64,000 nt of DNA from Bretschneidera sinensis (lineage: Eukaryota > Streptophyta > Magnoliopsida > Brassicales > Akaniaceae): contig CM043698.1 in NCBI GenBank assembly GCA_023935145.1, forward strand, positions 20,277,001-20,341,000, given 5' to 3'. Of the stretch, positions 44,032 through 55,992 are shown in pieces (the first letter of the stretch is position 1; each line of letters begins with the position of its first letter). Both the position numbers and the translations under genes were made by a program. The notes beneath the pieces were generated by a model. That model was not told the origin of the DNA, did no database searches, and was given only the letters and a program-made list of their open reading frames with translations.

Positions 44032-44132
44032 TATAAATTGATAACCTAATTGCACTAATTTTGTAGTGCAATATTCAACTCCAAAAAAAAAAAAAAAAAC
44101 TTTGGAGTGTATAATATTTTCTTTTTTAAAAA
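44032..44132 (+). promoter_or_regulatory. TATA box and 5' UTR of CASP-like copy 1
   Basis: TATAAAT at 44032-44038 sits about 100 bp before the ATG, preserved identically before copy 3. A predicted leader of about 65 nt contains the inverted repeat ACTCCAAA...TTTGGAGT (44078-44108) around an A-tract. Confidence 0.65.
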
Positions 44133-45269
44133 ATGGCACAAATACCATCAGGTCCAAACCCCTCACCACCACCACCATCACCATCCTCGGCTTCTCGAGT
44201 TGCCAGTCTCATTTTGAGAGTCCTTACATTAGTTTTTCTATTGATATCAATTATAATCCTCACCACCAACACCGCAACCTTGGAAATTAATCTCATCGAG
44301 CTTAAGGTTCGCTTTAAGGATATATATGCCTACCGGTAAGTTACATATGTACATCTTAAATAATATTGTTATTATTATTATTTATAGAAGCCATATAAAA
44401 ATAATTTGATTTTTGTTTTGTATGAATCAGATTATTTTCTTAACAAATGTCAATATCCCATCTAAAGCAATTCTTTTTTCCTTGCATGTAAAGCTATTCC
44501 TTTTCAAAGCATATTCATTTCCTTAATGAAGTTAACAACTTTGTTCCTTGCTTCCATCAATTTGTTGCAGATACATGCTGGCTACGATTGTGTTTGGAAT
44601 AGCTTATACGCTGTTACAAACTGCTTTCACACTATACCATATTGCCACCGGAAATTTCATAATAACTGGTGACCGCAAATTTCTCTTTGATTTTTATGGT
44701 GACAAGGTATATAAACCTTTCAACTCAAACGCAACTTATTTTTTTTTGAATTTATTGAAGTGATGTTATATATAAATAATGTAATGAATTATTTGACTAC
44801 AATAAAGTCTGTATTATCACATTATCTCGATAAAAACGGACAATACTATAACGATCCACTTAAAATGAGATAAATAACCGATATATAAATCGAACAGATA
44901 AGACAAGAATTCATTGGCCAAAGAAATATATTTTTTTCTCTTTTTCTCTGTTTTTGAATTTTGATTTTAATAAGATGGATATTTTAATTTTTACATGGCA
45001 AAAAATGGGTTTGCTTAAATTTATATGTTGACATTAATTGCTTTGTATGTTGTTAATATGGGCAGGTGATATCATTTGTGCTAGCCACAGGAGCTGCTGC
45101 AGGATTTGGTGCAACAAAAGATATGAAGTCAACCTTTCAAGGGTCAGGTTCTGATGTTGATAAATTCTTCAATAAGGGATATGCATCTTCTAGCCTCCTT
45201 CTTCTCGCATTCTTTTGCACAGCAATGTTATCAGTTTTCTCATCTTTTGCACTCCCTAAGAGAGTTTAA
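44133..45269 (+). CDS. CASP-like four-transmembrane protein, copy 1 (CASPL4D-like)
   Basis: Exons are 44133-44335, 44571-44706 and 45066-45269, all GT-AG, giving 180 residues. CASP and CASP-like proteins are plant MARVEL-related plasma-membrane proteins; the founders build the Casparian-strip membrane scaffold, while members of this subgroup have no settled function. A cytosolic Pro/Ser-rich N terminus (residues 1-22) precedes TM1 (about 24-45, with the family's conserved Arg in LRVLT). TM2 (about 70-92) follows [15 protein letters not shown]3 is about 114-130, with [11 protein letters not shown] behind it, and TM4 is about 153-173. It ends SFALPKRV. The [19 protein letters not shown] core and ALPKRV terminus match CASPL4D proteins as I remember them. 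It sits 1.6 kb downstream of a copia LTR that points at it. Copy 3 is the closest intact relative. Confidence 0.93.
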
Positions 45270-46969
45270 ATTGTTTGCTCAGCCCAATAATGTATCGATT
45301 ATTACAAACCATAAAAAGAGCACGGCGTGCAGTTGTGATATTGCAAAATGAAACGTAGACATAATCATTGCATCATATTGGAGATTGAAAGTTTATCCCC
45401 CTTATGTAGATTGTACCCTATGGAGCAAATGAAATTTTGAATATGATCGTGGGGAACCCAACGGTTATACCTTTTTTTTTTTTTGGTTAAATTTTTGTCT
45501 AGCTCAATGATATGAAAAATATATAGATAGAAGACATTTCTTATAGCAGTAATTTCTTTCTTTTTATGCCATTGAACGTCTGATAACCAAAGATTTTTCC
45601 TTTTGAGGGTAATATCAAATGCCATCCGAGTTATCATCGTTTTATTAGAAAAACGAATTTTTGAATAAATAAGTATAAAAATGATTGAAAATATATTTAA
45701 ATTTGTCTTAAAAGCTTTCCATAAAAAATATTGGATAAAATATATTAAAAATCCAAATCGAATTAACGTCCAAGAGAATGGTTATAAACAACTCAACCTC
45801 CCATAACTCTTCTCCCACACGGTGGTATATGTAACCAAAATATTTTAGAGCTGATTTAAAAAAATTATTTTTATGATTTATTATTTACTTAAACATCTTG
45901 TGTTTGTTAGATGAATTGGAGAGTGGGGTAACCATCTCCTAAACTCACTCATCCATATCCCTACTTTGTAGTAACAGCAGAGTATAAATTATTGGAGTTA
46001 TCTGCTATATAATTTTGCAATATTACTAATTGTAACTATATATGATACTGCTTGTTGAGTTTTAATCTTTATTGAGTGTAAAGACTCAAATCCAGGTTGT
46101 TAATGAGTAGTTTTTTTAAATCAAGGAATCGGTTCGGATTTCAATCAGTTTTAGTTTGCATATCTTGAACTCTAAATCTCGAGATACATGATCCCCCTCT
46201 ACTCCATATACTGTAATAGCTGACTATCTAATTAAATAAGCTTGTGGTGACTACAAGAGAGTATGGAAAGTGCCGAACTTGAGACCTTACACTGTGAGAT
46301 CCCAAGCTTTAGAACCATCTAACTTTAGTGGTTAATTAATAAGTAGTTTTGGTGAACCAATCTTATGATGAATGGAAATTATGAGATTTCATTTTCATTG
46401 AAATTAAATTCAAATGTGGGGTTTGTTGCTTATAGATAATGGTAAAATTAATGACCCTTATTCTTATAAATAAATAATTAGAAAATTAATGGACCTTAAT
46501 TTGTTAGATATCAAGCAATATTTAATAATATGATTGACGTTAAGAGTTAAGTTAAATATATAAGATATAATATTATTGCAGTAAAAAATAATAATGTCAC
46601 CATTGAATAGCTTTGGATACATCGAATTGGGATTTATCCTTTTAATTATTGAACATTGTCAAAGCGTTAAGAATTATGCACAATCCTACGTAAAAGACAA
46701 GTATCATCAACTACTGTCAACAAAAACCATAAATAAAATAACACATAAAAAGCATAAATTTACAAATTTAAAACAATTTATGACACACTTTGCTCATCAA
46801 ACGCAAAACACAATAATAGTAGAATTTATATATCAAAATTAAACCAAAAACCAACCATTTATATACCTTTGTGCATAAATCACCACTTAGTATCATTATT
46901 TGTTACCTCCTCCGATTTGAATAGAGAAAGTGTGAGTTTTTTTCTTATTTTTTTTTTTTTTTTATATTT
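45270..46969. other. 3' flank of CASP-like copy 1 and intergenic DNA of unit 2
   Basis: The sequence after the stop codon (TGTTTGCTCAGCCCA...) equals the left edge of unit 1 (19394 on), so the 3' UTR of copy 1 is contributed by the next unit. Of the rest, 46155-46895 is absent from unit 1. That segment includes a minus-strand tRNA-like B-box (GGTCTCAAGTTCGGCAC, 46270-46286) suggestive of a SINE relic. No gene was recognised. Confidence 0.55.
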
Positions 46970-49900
46970 ATAATGCCAACATTTCTAGGTTTTATCAATC
47001 CAGTCTGGATAAGATTTTCGATAAATGTTTCGAATAGTAGGTCTATATTTAAGTTCAAATCGCTCATGGATGAGAACAATGAATTGATGTTGAAATATAA
47101 GGTTATGAATCATTCCATCATTCACAACAACACTCAATGGATGTTGTTGTTATTCATAAATATGGTTATGTAAATTATAGTCTTCCCCAATAGTCAGGCC
47201 GTATTGTTGGCCAACTATTTGCTGAGGTAGCAATGGATAAACACGGGGTGGATACAACAATGGTGGCGCCCCTTGTCCAGGATGTATTGGAGGTTCACAA
47301 TATGGGACTTGAACAATCTATCTTGGTGGATTAGGACCTTGCAATTGTTCAGCTGGATATCAGGGTTGATATACGTAGGAAGCCCTGATGGAGGTCCAAG
47401 TACAACATTAGGAGATTCACATTTTGTGGTTTTAAATTAAACATATTATTATTATACAGTGGAGGATTCTCCAAGTTCAAATGGTCATTTGGCGCTCGGG
47501 TCTTTGTCCTTATTTATTATCGACATTGTTTTGGACTCAACCTACATTAGAAAGAACCAATTGTGGGAGAATTTGTCATACAAAGTTATCAACTGTGAAT
47601 ACTTGTGGATGTTGTTCATCTTGGGCATGAAATGGTTTCAATTGTTGGGAATTCTAATATCCCAAAATAACTACGCAATCACAATAGTAAAAATAAAGAG
47701 AAAAAAAACACAAGAATTTTTAACGTACTCGATACCTCTTGCTTACGTCCACAAGCCAATCATTATTCCACTACCTTTACAACTTTTGGATATAGAAAAG
47801 CTGTTAAAACTCACTACACCACAATACACAATTTTGCTAGACAAAACTGTGTGAAAATTCTTCTCAATCTCACAACCCAAAACCCCAATACACTTAATGT
47901 TCACTCAACCTTTGTATCCCTATATTGGTGTTTGATTGCTAAACTCCTATCTGACCAACTATTCCTCGTTAAGGAATAGAGATGAGAGACTACATCTCTT
48001 TATACCCATATTTATAATAATTAGTACCCACATCCTTTTGGTAGATAGACGATGTGGGACTAAAACAACTTACAATAACACTTCTATCCGATGTTGGATT
48101 TGAGGAGTATACCAACAAATTCCTCCCTCGACTCAAATCCTTAAATATTTCGATCCACGAGCTGGCTTGCCTCCACCCGATCAAAATATTCACATTTCAA
48201 TCTGGCCTTTAATATTGCTTAATCAGATTTTGGGCCTAATCGCAACAATCCTCCACCTAGGCTTGAAATCTTATCTTCAACAGAATATCTGATTTGCTTC
48301 TTCATCGCATCAATTCTCTAAATTTTTACTATTTGTCGAACCTTGCTCTGATACCATTTGTTGGGAATTCTGACATCCCAATGTTGGGAATTCTAACACT
48401 CTAAAACAACTGCACAGTCATAATAGCAAAAATAAAGAGAAAAAAAAAACACAAGATTTTTTAACGTAGTTCGACACCTCTTACCTACGTCCACAATCCA
48501 ATCATTATTCCATTACTTTTACAACTTTTGGATAGAGGAAAGTTGTTAAAACTCACTACACCACAATACAAAAATTTTCTATACAAAACTGTGTGAAAGC
48601 TCTCCCAAATCTCACAACCCAAAACTCCAATACACCTAATGTTCACTCAACATTTGGATCCCTATATTGGTGTTTGGTTGCTATACTCCCATCTGACCAA
48701 CTATTCCTCGTTAAGGAATAGAGGTGAGAGACTACTCTCTTTATACCCATATTTATAATAATTAGTACTCACATCCTTTTGGTTAATAGACAATGTGGGA
48801 CTAGAACAACTTAGCTTGCCTCCACCCGATCAAAATCTTCACATTTTAATCGGGCCTTCAATACCGCTTAATCAGATTTTGGGTCTAATCGCAACAATCC
48901 TCCACCTAGGCTAAAAATCTTATCTTCAACGACATATCTGATTTGCTTCTTCATCGCATCAATTCTCTGAATTTTTACTGTTTGTTGAACCTTGCTCTGA
49001 TACCATTTGTTGGGAATTTTGACACCCAAAAACAATTATGCAGTCACAATAGCAAAAATAAAGAGAAAAAAAAAACACAAGAATTTTTAACATGGTTCGA
49101 CACCTCTTGCCTACGTCCAAAAGCCAATCATTATTTCACTACTTTTCTAACTTTTGGATGGAGGAAAGCTGCTAAAACTCATTAAACCACAATACAAAAT
49201 TTTTCTAGACAAAACTGTGTGAAAATTCTCCCCAATCTCACAACCCAAAACCCCAATACACCCAATGTTTACTCAACCTTTGGATCCCTATATTGGTGTT
49301 TGATTGCTACACTCTCATCTGACCAACTATTCCTCGTTAAGGAATAGAGGTGAGAGACTACATCTCTTTATACCCATATTTATAATAATTAGTACCTACA
49401 TCCTTTTGATAGATAGACGATTTGAGACTGGAACAACTTACAATAAAACTTCTCTCCAATGTAGGATTTGAGAAGTATTCCGATAAATTCTTCTCTCGAC
49501 TCAAATCCTCAAATATTTCAATCCACAAGCTGGTTTGCTTCAACCTGATCAAAATCTCCATATTTTAATTGGGGATTCAATACCGCTTAATTAGATTTTG
49601 GGCTTAATCCCAACAAAGCGGAACTACCACTAGGACTTGAACTTGAATTCCTACCACTGGTTCTTGTCATGGTACAAGCACTTGATTAACCACAAGGGTG
49701 TGAAATGTTTGCGCCACTAAGCTTGAGTAAGGCGTTTAATCACCCTCAAAAGCACAGAATTGCTCCTTGTTATCAATATTATCATCTTTACAGCTTTTTT
49801 CGCGAGATATATTGCAATTAGTAACCCAACGTCCCATTGGTGTGCCAAATTATTGATCAAGAATTTGTGTGATTACACGAACAAGTCAAAAATAAATGGA
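46970..49900 (-). pseudogene. Unidentified coding-like locus (unit 2), split by the three-LTR array
   Basis: Homologue of 20470-22000. The parts outside the array are 46970-47642 and 49616-49900. It shares the proline-rich stretch (PPLLYPPRVYPLLPQQ) and most stops with unit 1. It has about 80 bp near 47070-47140 that unit 1 lacks. Function unknown. Confidence 0.35.
47643..49615 (-). mobile_element. Miniature LTR element, tandem array LTR-int-LTR-int-LTR
   Basis: Three LTRs (47643-48247, 48359-48896, 49008-49615) alternate with two 111-bp interiors (48248-48358, 48897-49007). On the minus strand each interior opens with the initiator-Met tRNA primer-binding site TGGTATCAGAGC (48345-48356, 48994-49005), two bases after an LTR. 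It closes with the polypurine tract CCTAGGTGGAGG next to the other LTR. Nothing is coded. The layout is that of a terminal-repeat retrotransposon in miniature, though the LTRs of about 600 bp are long for that class. The middle LTR has lost part of its interior and carries a duplicated first 20-odd bases. Such arrays arise by unequal recombination between LTRs. Confidence 0.85.
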
Positions 49901-51627
49901 TGTTGTTGTGAACCTAAATCGATCAGGCGATTTTGAGAACAACTCATCATATTCAATGATTTATTTTCAGAGAATGACTCAATGATTCCTTCTCAAAGAA
50001 TGACTCACTGAATTCAGTGATTCCTCCTCGGCTCCACACATTAATACATTGTACTACCAACGAGATGTTTGATTGCACTAAGTTATTGCTACTCCTAAAT
50101 TATAAACTACGGCTACTCCTTGATCAAGTAGAGTTGTATTAAATGCTTAATGTCTTATTACTGAGAAAATTTTACATATAAATATGAAACAAATGATAAC
50201 TGCTTTCCTACATTCCTTAAATTTAGCTACGGATTAAATAACTACAACTTCAAACAGTCATTAAGAATACAACAAAAATCGCAACCAACCGCTCTTAACT
50301 TATTCACAACTGCCGCTAAAAACCCATTCATGTCAGATAACGCCATGTAGCATGGCGGAACACCATGACCAGTCTATCATACTGCAAGCCTAGCCAAGCG
50401 GTCATCAACCTCGAACGAATAGAGGAAAATTAGAGTGCCAACAATAAGCAATACTAAACATTATTAGACGTAACACCATTTTGCTTGATTAACATAACTG
50501 TATGTATTTGATGGACATGATGATGATAGAATGAGATAAAAAAATAAAATGCCTCATTCTACTCTTAAAGTTAAATAACCTTATCCGGTCATCAACTGGA
50601 GACGAAGGGATTGGAAAAGTATTACAACTCCTCTAATATATATGTTAAAATAAAGAAAGTAGCTTCAAAAATTCTTATATTGATCATCTCTCTTTTAATA
50701 TGTTTGGCAGTGGATTACTAATTTAATTTAAAACTATATTATTCTAATTTAATTCAATTTTTGATTGTTGTATCTTTTCTTTGTTTTGTATTCTAACTGT
50801 TTTACTTGATTAATAATTATACATAAATACATGTTACTTTTATAAAAATAAAATAAATTTTATTTACTCAAGTAAAAAATGTTGAACATTATTAAAGGGA
50901 AATGCTAACTTACAATACTTTATTTGTAAGTTAGGATTGCACACCAATTTTTAGGATTTAAATGCCCTTAACTCCTTTTTGCCCCCTCAACAAAGAACGG
51001 ATATTTTTGGAATTTCAAAAATTATCAGCCTAATTTTTTCTAGAAAAACAGTATCCTTGTTAACTTTGATCACCACAATAAAATCTTAATGTTATCAACG
51101 GATGCTATATAATCATCCTCTTACTCCATCATTCTATTTATCATATTTACCAAACATATCCTTAGGATGAAAATCATGATATACGTATCATTTTTCTCAT
51201 TTTATCCACCAAACATGCCATATATTGTTTTAAGACATAAATCATGTGAGACTACAAAATTCAAGTACCAAAAGCATGAGCATGACTGCTTTTTATAAAT
51301 CATGAGCATGAGCTTCGATGATGAGTTGGAAAAGAATGAATTACTAATTTAAAGAAAAATTACATTAACCATCCTATATTTTAATCTATTTTTCAGTTCC
51401 CTCAATATTATTTGGCAAATGACAGAAACTTTATTTTTGATCAAACGGTATTTGTTAACTCTTGACGGAAAAAATGAAAATACCATGTTGTCCTCGTATA
51501 TAAGTCCCAAATGGATTTGATGAAGTCATTACAAACTTATTTTCTCTCTCCAAAAAAAAGAAGCAACCCGGCAAAGAAATCAAGCGCTGCTCATTTTTTT
51601 AGATAATACGATGACTACCATACTTTT
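49901..51627. other. Intergenic part of unit 2
   Basis: Matches 22001-23736 of unit 1 with scattered substitutions and small indels. No gene was recognised. Confidence 0.6.
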
Positions 51628-51921
51628 TTAAGATTTAGTGTTAATTTCTTCTTCTTCTTTTTTTGCCACAAACTTGTTTGTTTTATTCTCAAATTCTAAA
51701 TTGAGTCTAGGTGAGTCAGAGAGACCATTGTCGAGTGTGAGGATGGTGACTCGATCGAGAGAGCAAATAATGCTAGAGAAGGAAGAACAAGGGTCCGGTG
51801 TGGTGAAGTCCCAAGTGGAGAAGAAATTTTTTCCTGGTATGTCCGTTAAACTGTTCTTGATGGCTGATAATGCGGCGAGATCAATGGTATTGATCTTCTT
51901 GAACAGCTCTGGGTAATCCAC
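51628..51921 (-). pseudogene. LRR-protein N-terminal fragment (unit 2)
   Basis: A 97-codon frame nearly identical to that of unit 1, with three substitutions in the predicted protein (for example DFAAL to DLAAL). It has the same LRRNT_2-like pattern and the same loss of everything downstream. The open frame is preserved in units 1 and 2 but broken in unit 3. Confidence 0.6.
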
Positions 51922-53268
51922 CCAACAGATATGGGTAATCCAAGACCTATAGGTTCGCTAGACATGAGTCGCCGTTCAACTCCATGCAAGAATGCAAATG
52001 TATCTCTCCTTTGCTCTCTCTTGGTCCTCACCCACCTGCCGATCCGAACATGCTCCCGACGAGCTTGGCGAGACCATGCGGTCGGGTCACAATGGACCGA
52101 ATTAAGGTAGTTGAAAAATTATGCCTTGTTGACGGAAGGAGATGATGTGGCGTCGTTTATGGAGGTGGAATCAAAATTTGATTTAGCCTTGTTGATATTG
52201 TTTGCTTAGTTTGTGTGGCCTTTGGTTTCAAAATGAATCTTTTTGTTTGGTTGAGAGAGCTCATGTGTTTGGAACGGAGGAATTTAAGAAAATAATTTTT
52301 TTCTTTTGTTTGTTGTTTAGAAAGCAAGTTCGATCTGATTTGTTTGTTGCCTTCTTAGCTTGGGGAAAAGAAGCAAGCGTTGCATGGGGAGAGAAGAATA
52401 CAGAAGAAAGAAGAGAGAAGAAGGAAGAAGAAATGTAGTTTTGAGTTTATAAAAATATTTGCTGAGTTAGATTTTATTTTTGACAAGAGTCTAACGGGTT
52501 GACCGATAGAAGACTTCATGGAGGAAGGATTTTGTAAAAAAAAAAAAGTGAAACTTGAATTTTTATGTTATTTCTCAAACAATAATGAAATAATTGAAAA
52601 TCAAATCAAAATTCATAATAATTAATATAAATTTATTTCAATTTAATAACTTTGAAGGTGATTTTTATAATTACGTTCGTATAATTAAATCAATTAAAAA
52701 AATATTAATATAAAACTAATAAAAGTATAGCTTAATTTATTTGTACTTTAATTATTTAAAAGGGTCAACTTATTTCACTTAAATAACCACGATAATACCA
52801 ATGACACCATCTTTTCAATGACCTCAATCGAAACTTTCTACTACATGACAAGTGGCGCCTAATCAGATTCTGATAAGAACCACAAATCTTTATCATATCA
52901 TCTTTGTCCAAATCCAATGGCAAATAGAAAAAAAATGAAGGAAAAGAAAAGGAAAATTCTTGGCCAATTGATACCAATTACAAAATAGCATATTATATAC
53001 AGCTAGTATTCATACAGAAAGTAAGCAATTAGAATGTTGGACCCTTATTAGTCAAAGAAAACCCACTTGCTGGGTAACTTGCTTGAATAATTGACGAGTG
53101 TGTGGAAATAAAGTTTGCCAACCAACCATTAGATGAGTTGACAAAACAGGGAGCAGTAGAGCTAGAAAATGAGAATAATAAAAACATGCATAGATACAAG
53201 AACTGTTTGTTTAAAAGAGAAGCAGATGTGAAGTCAATGAGCCTCTTTGTTTGTTTATTCGCCCAAAA

Positions 53269-54327
53269 GCCAATCTCATTTTGAGAGTCCTTACATCCGT
53301 TTTCTATTGATATCAATTATAATCCTCACCAGTAAAGATATATATGCCTGCCGGTAAGTTACATATGTATATCTTAAATGATATTATTATTATTTATAGA
53401 AGCTATATAAAAATAATTTGATTTTTGTTTTGTATGAATCAGATTATTTTCTTAGCAAATGCCAATATCCAATCGTTTTTTTTTCTTATAATCATGCAAG
53501 ATAGCCTAAAATTGGTGATAAGCTTGTTCATAGGGCTATCCACCGGCATCTAAAGCAATTCTTTTTTCCTTGCATGTAAAGCTTTTCCTTTTCAAAGCAT
53601 ATTCATTTCCTTAATGAAGTTAACAACTTTGTTCCTTGCTTCCATCAATTTGTTGCAGATACATGCTGGCTACGATTGTGTTTGGAATAGCTTATACGCT
53701 GTTGCAAATTGCTTTCACACTATACCATATTGCCACCGGAAATTCCATAATAACTGGTGACGGCAAATTTCTCTTTGATTTTTATGGTGACAAGGTATAT
53801 ATACCTTTAAACTCAAACACAACTCATTTTTTTGAATTTATTGAAGCAATGTTATATACAAATAATGTAATAAGTGATTTGATTACAATAAAGTCCGTAC
53901 TATGACATTATCTCGATAAAAGCTCACAACATTATAACGATTCATTTAAAATGAGAAAATTAATCGATATATAAATCGGACAAATAAGACAAGAATTCAT
54001 CGGCCAAAATGGGTATTTTAATTTTCAATAAGTTGGGTATTTTAATTTTTACATGGCAAAAAATGGGTTTGCTTAAATTTACATGTTGACATCAATTGCT
54101 TTGTATGTTGTTAATATGGGCAGGTGATATCATATGTGCTAGCCACAGGAGCTGCTGCAGGATTTGGTGCTACAAAAGATATGAAGTCAACCTTTTAAGG
54201 GTCAGGTTCTGATGTTGATAAATTCTTCAATAAGGGATATGCATCTTCTAGCCTCCTCCTTCTCGCATTCTTTTGCACAGCAATGTTATCAGTCTTCTCA
54301 TCTTATGCACTCCCTAAGAGAGTTTAA
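53269..54327 (+). pseudogene. CASP-like copy 2, broken
   Basis: Exon 1 survives only as two joined scraps (about 53269-53353) ending in the correct GTAAG donor. Relative to copies 1 and 3, about 240 bp including the TATA box, start codon and first third of exon 1 are deleted, and about 55 bp inside exon 1 as well. Exon 2 (53659-53794) is intact. Exon 3 (54124-54327) has a stop TAA at 54196-54198 in place of a Gln codon. Exons 2 and 3 and the intron resemble copy 3 more than copy 1 ([16 protein letters not shown], and an intron segment missing from copy 1). Not expected to make a functional protein. Confidence 0.9.
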
Positions 54328-55159
54328 ATTGTTTGCTCAGCCCAATAATGTATCGATTATGACAAACCATAAAAAGAGCACGGCGTGCAGTTGTGATATA
54401 GATCTTGACTCTTGTTTTCATTTTTGGGCTCATATTGCAAAATGAAGCGTGGACATAATCATTGCCTCAATTGGAGATTGAAAGTTTATCCCCCTTATGT
54501 AGATTGTACCCTATGGAGCAAATTAAATTTTGAATTTGATCGTGGGGAACCCAACGGTTATACCTACTTTTTTTCGGTTAAATTTTTGTCTAACTTAATG
54601 ATATGAGAAATACATAGATAGGAGGCATTTCTTATAGCAGTAAATTTTTTCTTTTTATGCCATTGAACGTCTCTCATGCATCAATATAACCAAAGATTTT
54701 TCCTTTTGAGGGTGATATCAAATTCAATCTGAGTTATTAGAAAAAACGAATTTTCGAATAAATAAGTATAAAAATGATAGAAAATATATTTAAATTTGTC
54801 TAAAAGTTTTCCATAAAAAATGTTGGATAAAATATATTAAAAATCCGAATCGAATCGACGTCCAAGGGAATGGTTATAAACAACTCAACCTCCCTTAACT
54901 CTTCTCCCACACGTTGGTATAAGTAACCAAAATATTTTAGAGCTGATTTAAAATTTTATTTATGATTTATTATTTACTTAAAAATCTTGTGTTTGTTAGA
55001 TGAATTGGAGAGTGGGGTAACCATCTCCTAAACTCACTCATCCATATCCCTACTTTGTAGTAACAACAGAGTATATTTTACAGAGTATAAATTATTGGAG
55101 TTATCTGCTATATAATTTTGCAATATTAGTAATTGTAACTATATATGATACTACTTGTT
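54328..55159. other. 3' flank of CASP-like copy 2, start of unit 3
   Basis: Closely matches 45270-46110 and 19394-20325. No coding feature. It ends at the left junction of the gypsy replacement. Confidence 0.65.
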
Positions 55160-55213
55160 GAGTTATCTGCTATATAATTCCCTATGCCCATATAAGAGAG
55201 TTTAATACGAATA

Positions 55214-55992
55214 TCATAGTGTAATCCGTTTTAAAATCTTACATTTTCTCACCTCTGTATTCACCAATTCAGGTAAAAACCTTGACAGGGCTATGAATCT
55301 GCTATCATATTCAGTCACCGATAAACTTCTCTGTCTTAGATGAATAAAATCTCTCTCCTGTTGTGCCCGAAAGGTATTTGGGAAATACTTCGCAAAGAAC
55401 TCATCCTTAAACTTACTCCAAGTTAAAGGTTGTTCTACTTGTGTACTTACCTTGGGCAAAACATCCTCCCACCATTGAGAAGCCTCACCCTCCAATATAA
55501 AGGAAGCAAAAACCACATTTTGTCTATCTGACACTGGTAAAACCTCAAAATAATTCTCCACGTGCCTAATTTATTGCTCAACTTCCACGGATTTGCTGAT
55601 CCTCTAAAATACTGAGGTTTAAACTTAAGAAACCTCCCAAAACAATCCCCTTAAATCTCATTTGAAAATACACCTCCCTCAGGAACCTTTTATCTCACCA
55701 CATCCGGTTCTCTTCTATCCCTCTCTTCTAATCTTCGCTGCAAATTAGCAGCCCTTTCTTCAGCTACATTCACCTTCTCTAAAGCACAATTAAGAGTCTC
55801 TCTCAATTCAACATTCCTACCCTCAGATACTCTCCCAGCTCTACTCGTACTAGCTGCACTATCGCCATGTTCCCTTGCGGGAATCACCGACTCAATTTCC
55901 TCCTCTACTTCAGTCCTCTTAAAAATTGGGGGTCTACCACGTCCTCTCTGATTTTGAACTCTACCTTAAGCTCTCGCACGACCACGTGTCAT
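55214..55992 (-). pseudogene. gypsy gag, truncated (unit 3)
   Basis: From an ATG at 55992 (MTRGRARA, then a stop) the minus strand reads a basic/charged N terminus. Next is an Arg/Glu-rich coiled-coil segment (55690-55887), then a Retrotrans_gag domain (55214-55561) with EGEASQWWEDV, LTWSKFKDEFFAKYFP and SRFLPELV. Stops separate the pieces and the 3' part, including any zinc knuckle and all of pol, is deleted. Confidence 0.87.

Larger units (their letters stand above)
19394..45269. repeat. Tandem segmental duplication, unit 1
   Basis: The leftmost of three homologous units. Homology with units 2 and 3 begins at TGTTTGCTCAGCCCA (19394) and ends at the stop codon of CASP-like copy 1 (45269). 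Removing the 18.2-kb copia insertion (24310-42518) leaves about 7.7 kb, close to the 7.8-9.1 kb of the others. Order: 3' flank of a CASP-like gene, unidentified minus-strand locus with a solo LTR, LRR fragment (minus), CASP-like promoter and gene. DNA left of 19394 is unique, so this is the true left edge. Confidence 0.88.
45270..54327. repeat. Tandem segmental duplication, unit 2
   Basis: This begins just after the stop codon of CASP-like copy 1 and ends at the stop codon of copy 2. Compared with unit 1 it has about 740 extra bp at 46155-46895 and a three-LTR miniature-element array where unit 1 has one LTR. It has no copia insertion: the sequence around 52197 is the uninterrupted target site (GATATTGTTTGC). 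It carries the LRR fragment at 51628-51921 and the broken CASP-like copy 2. Confidence 0.88.

Noticed and set aside
47459..47854. 131-codon plus-strand frame
   Set aside because: It crosses the border between the unidentified locus and the LTR and is absent from unit 1, so it is chance.
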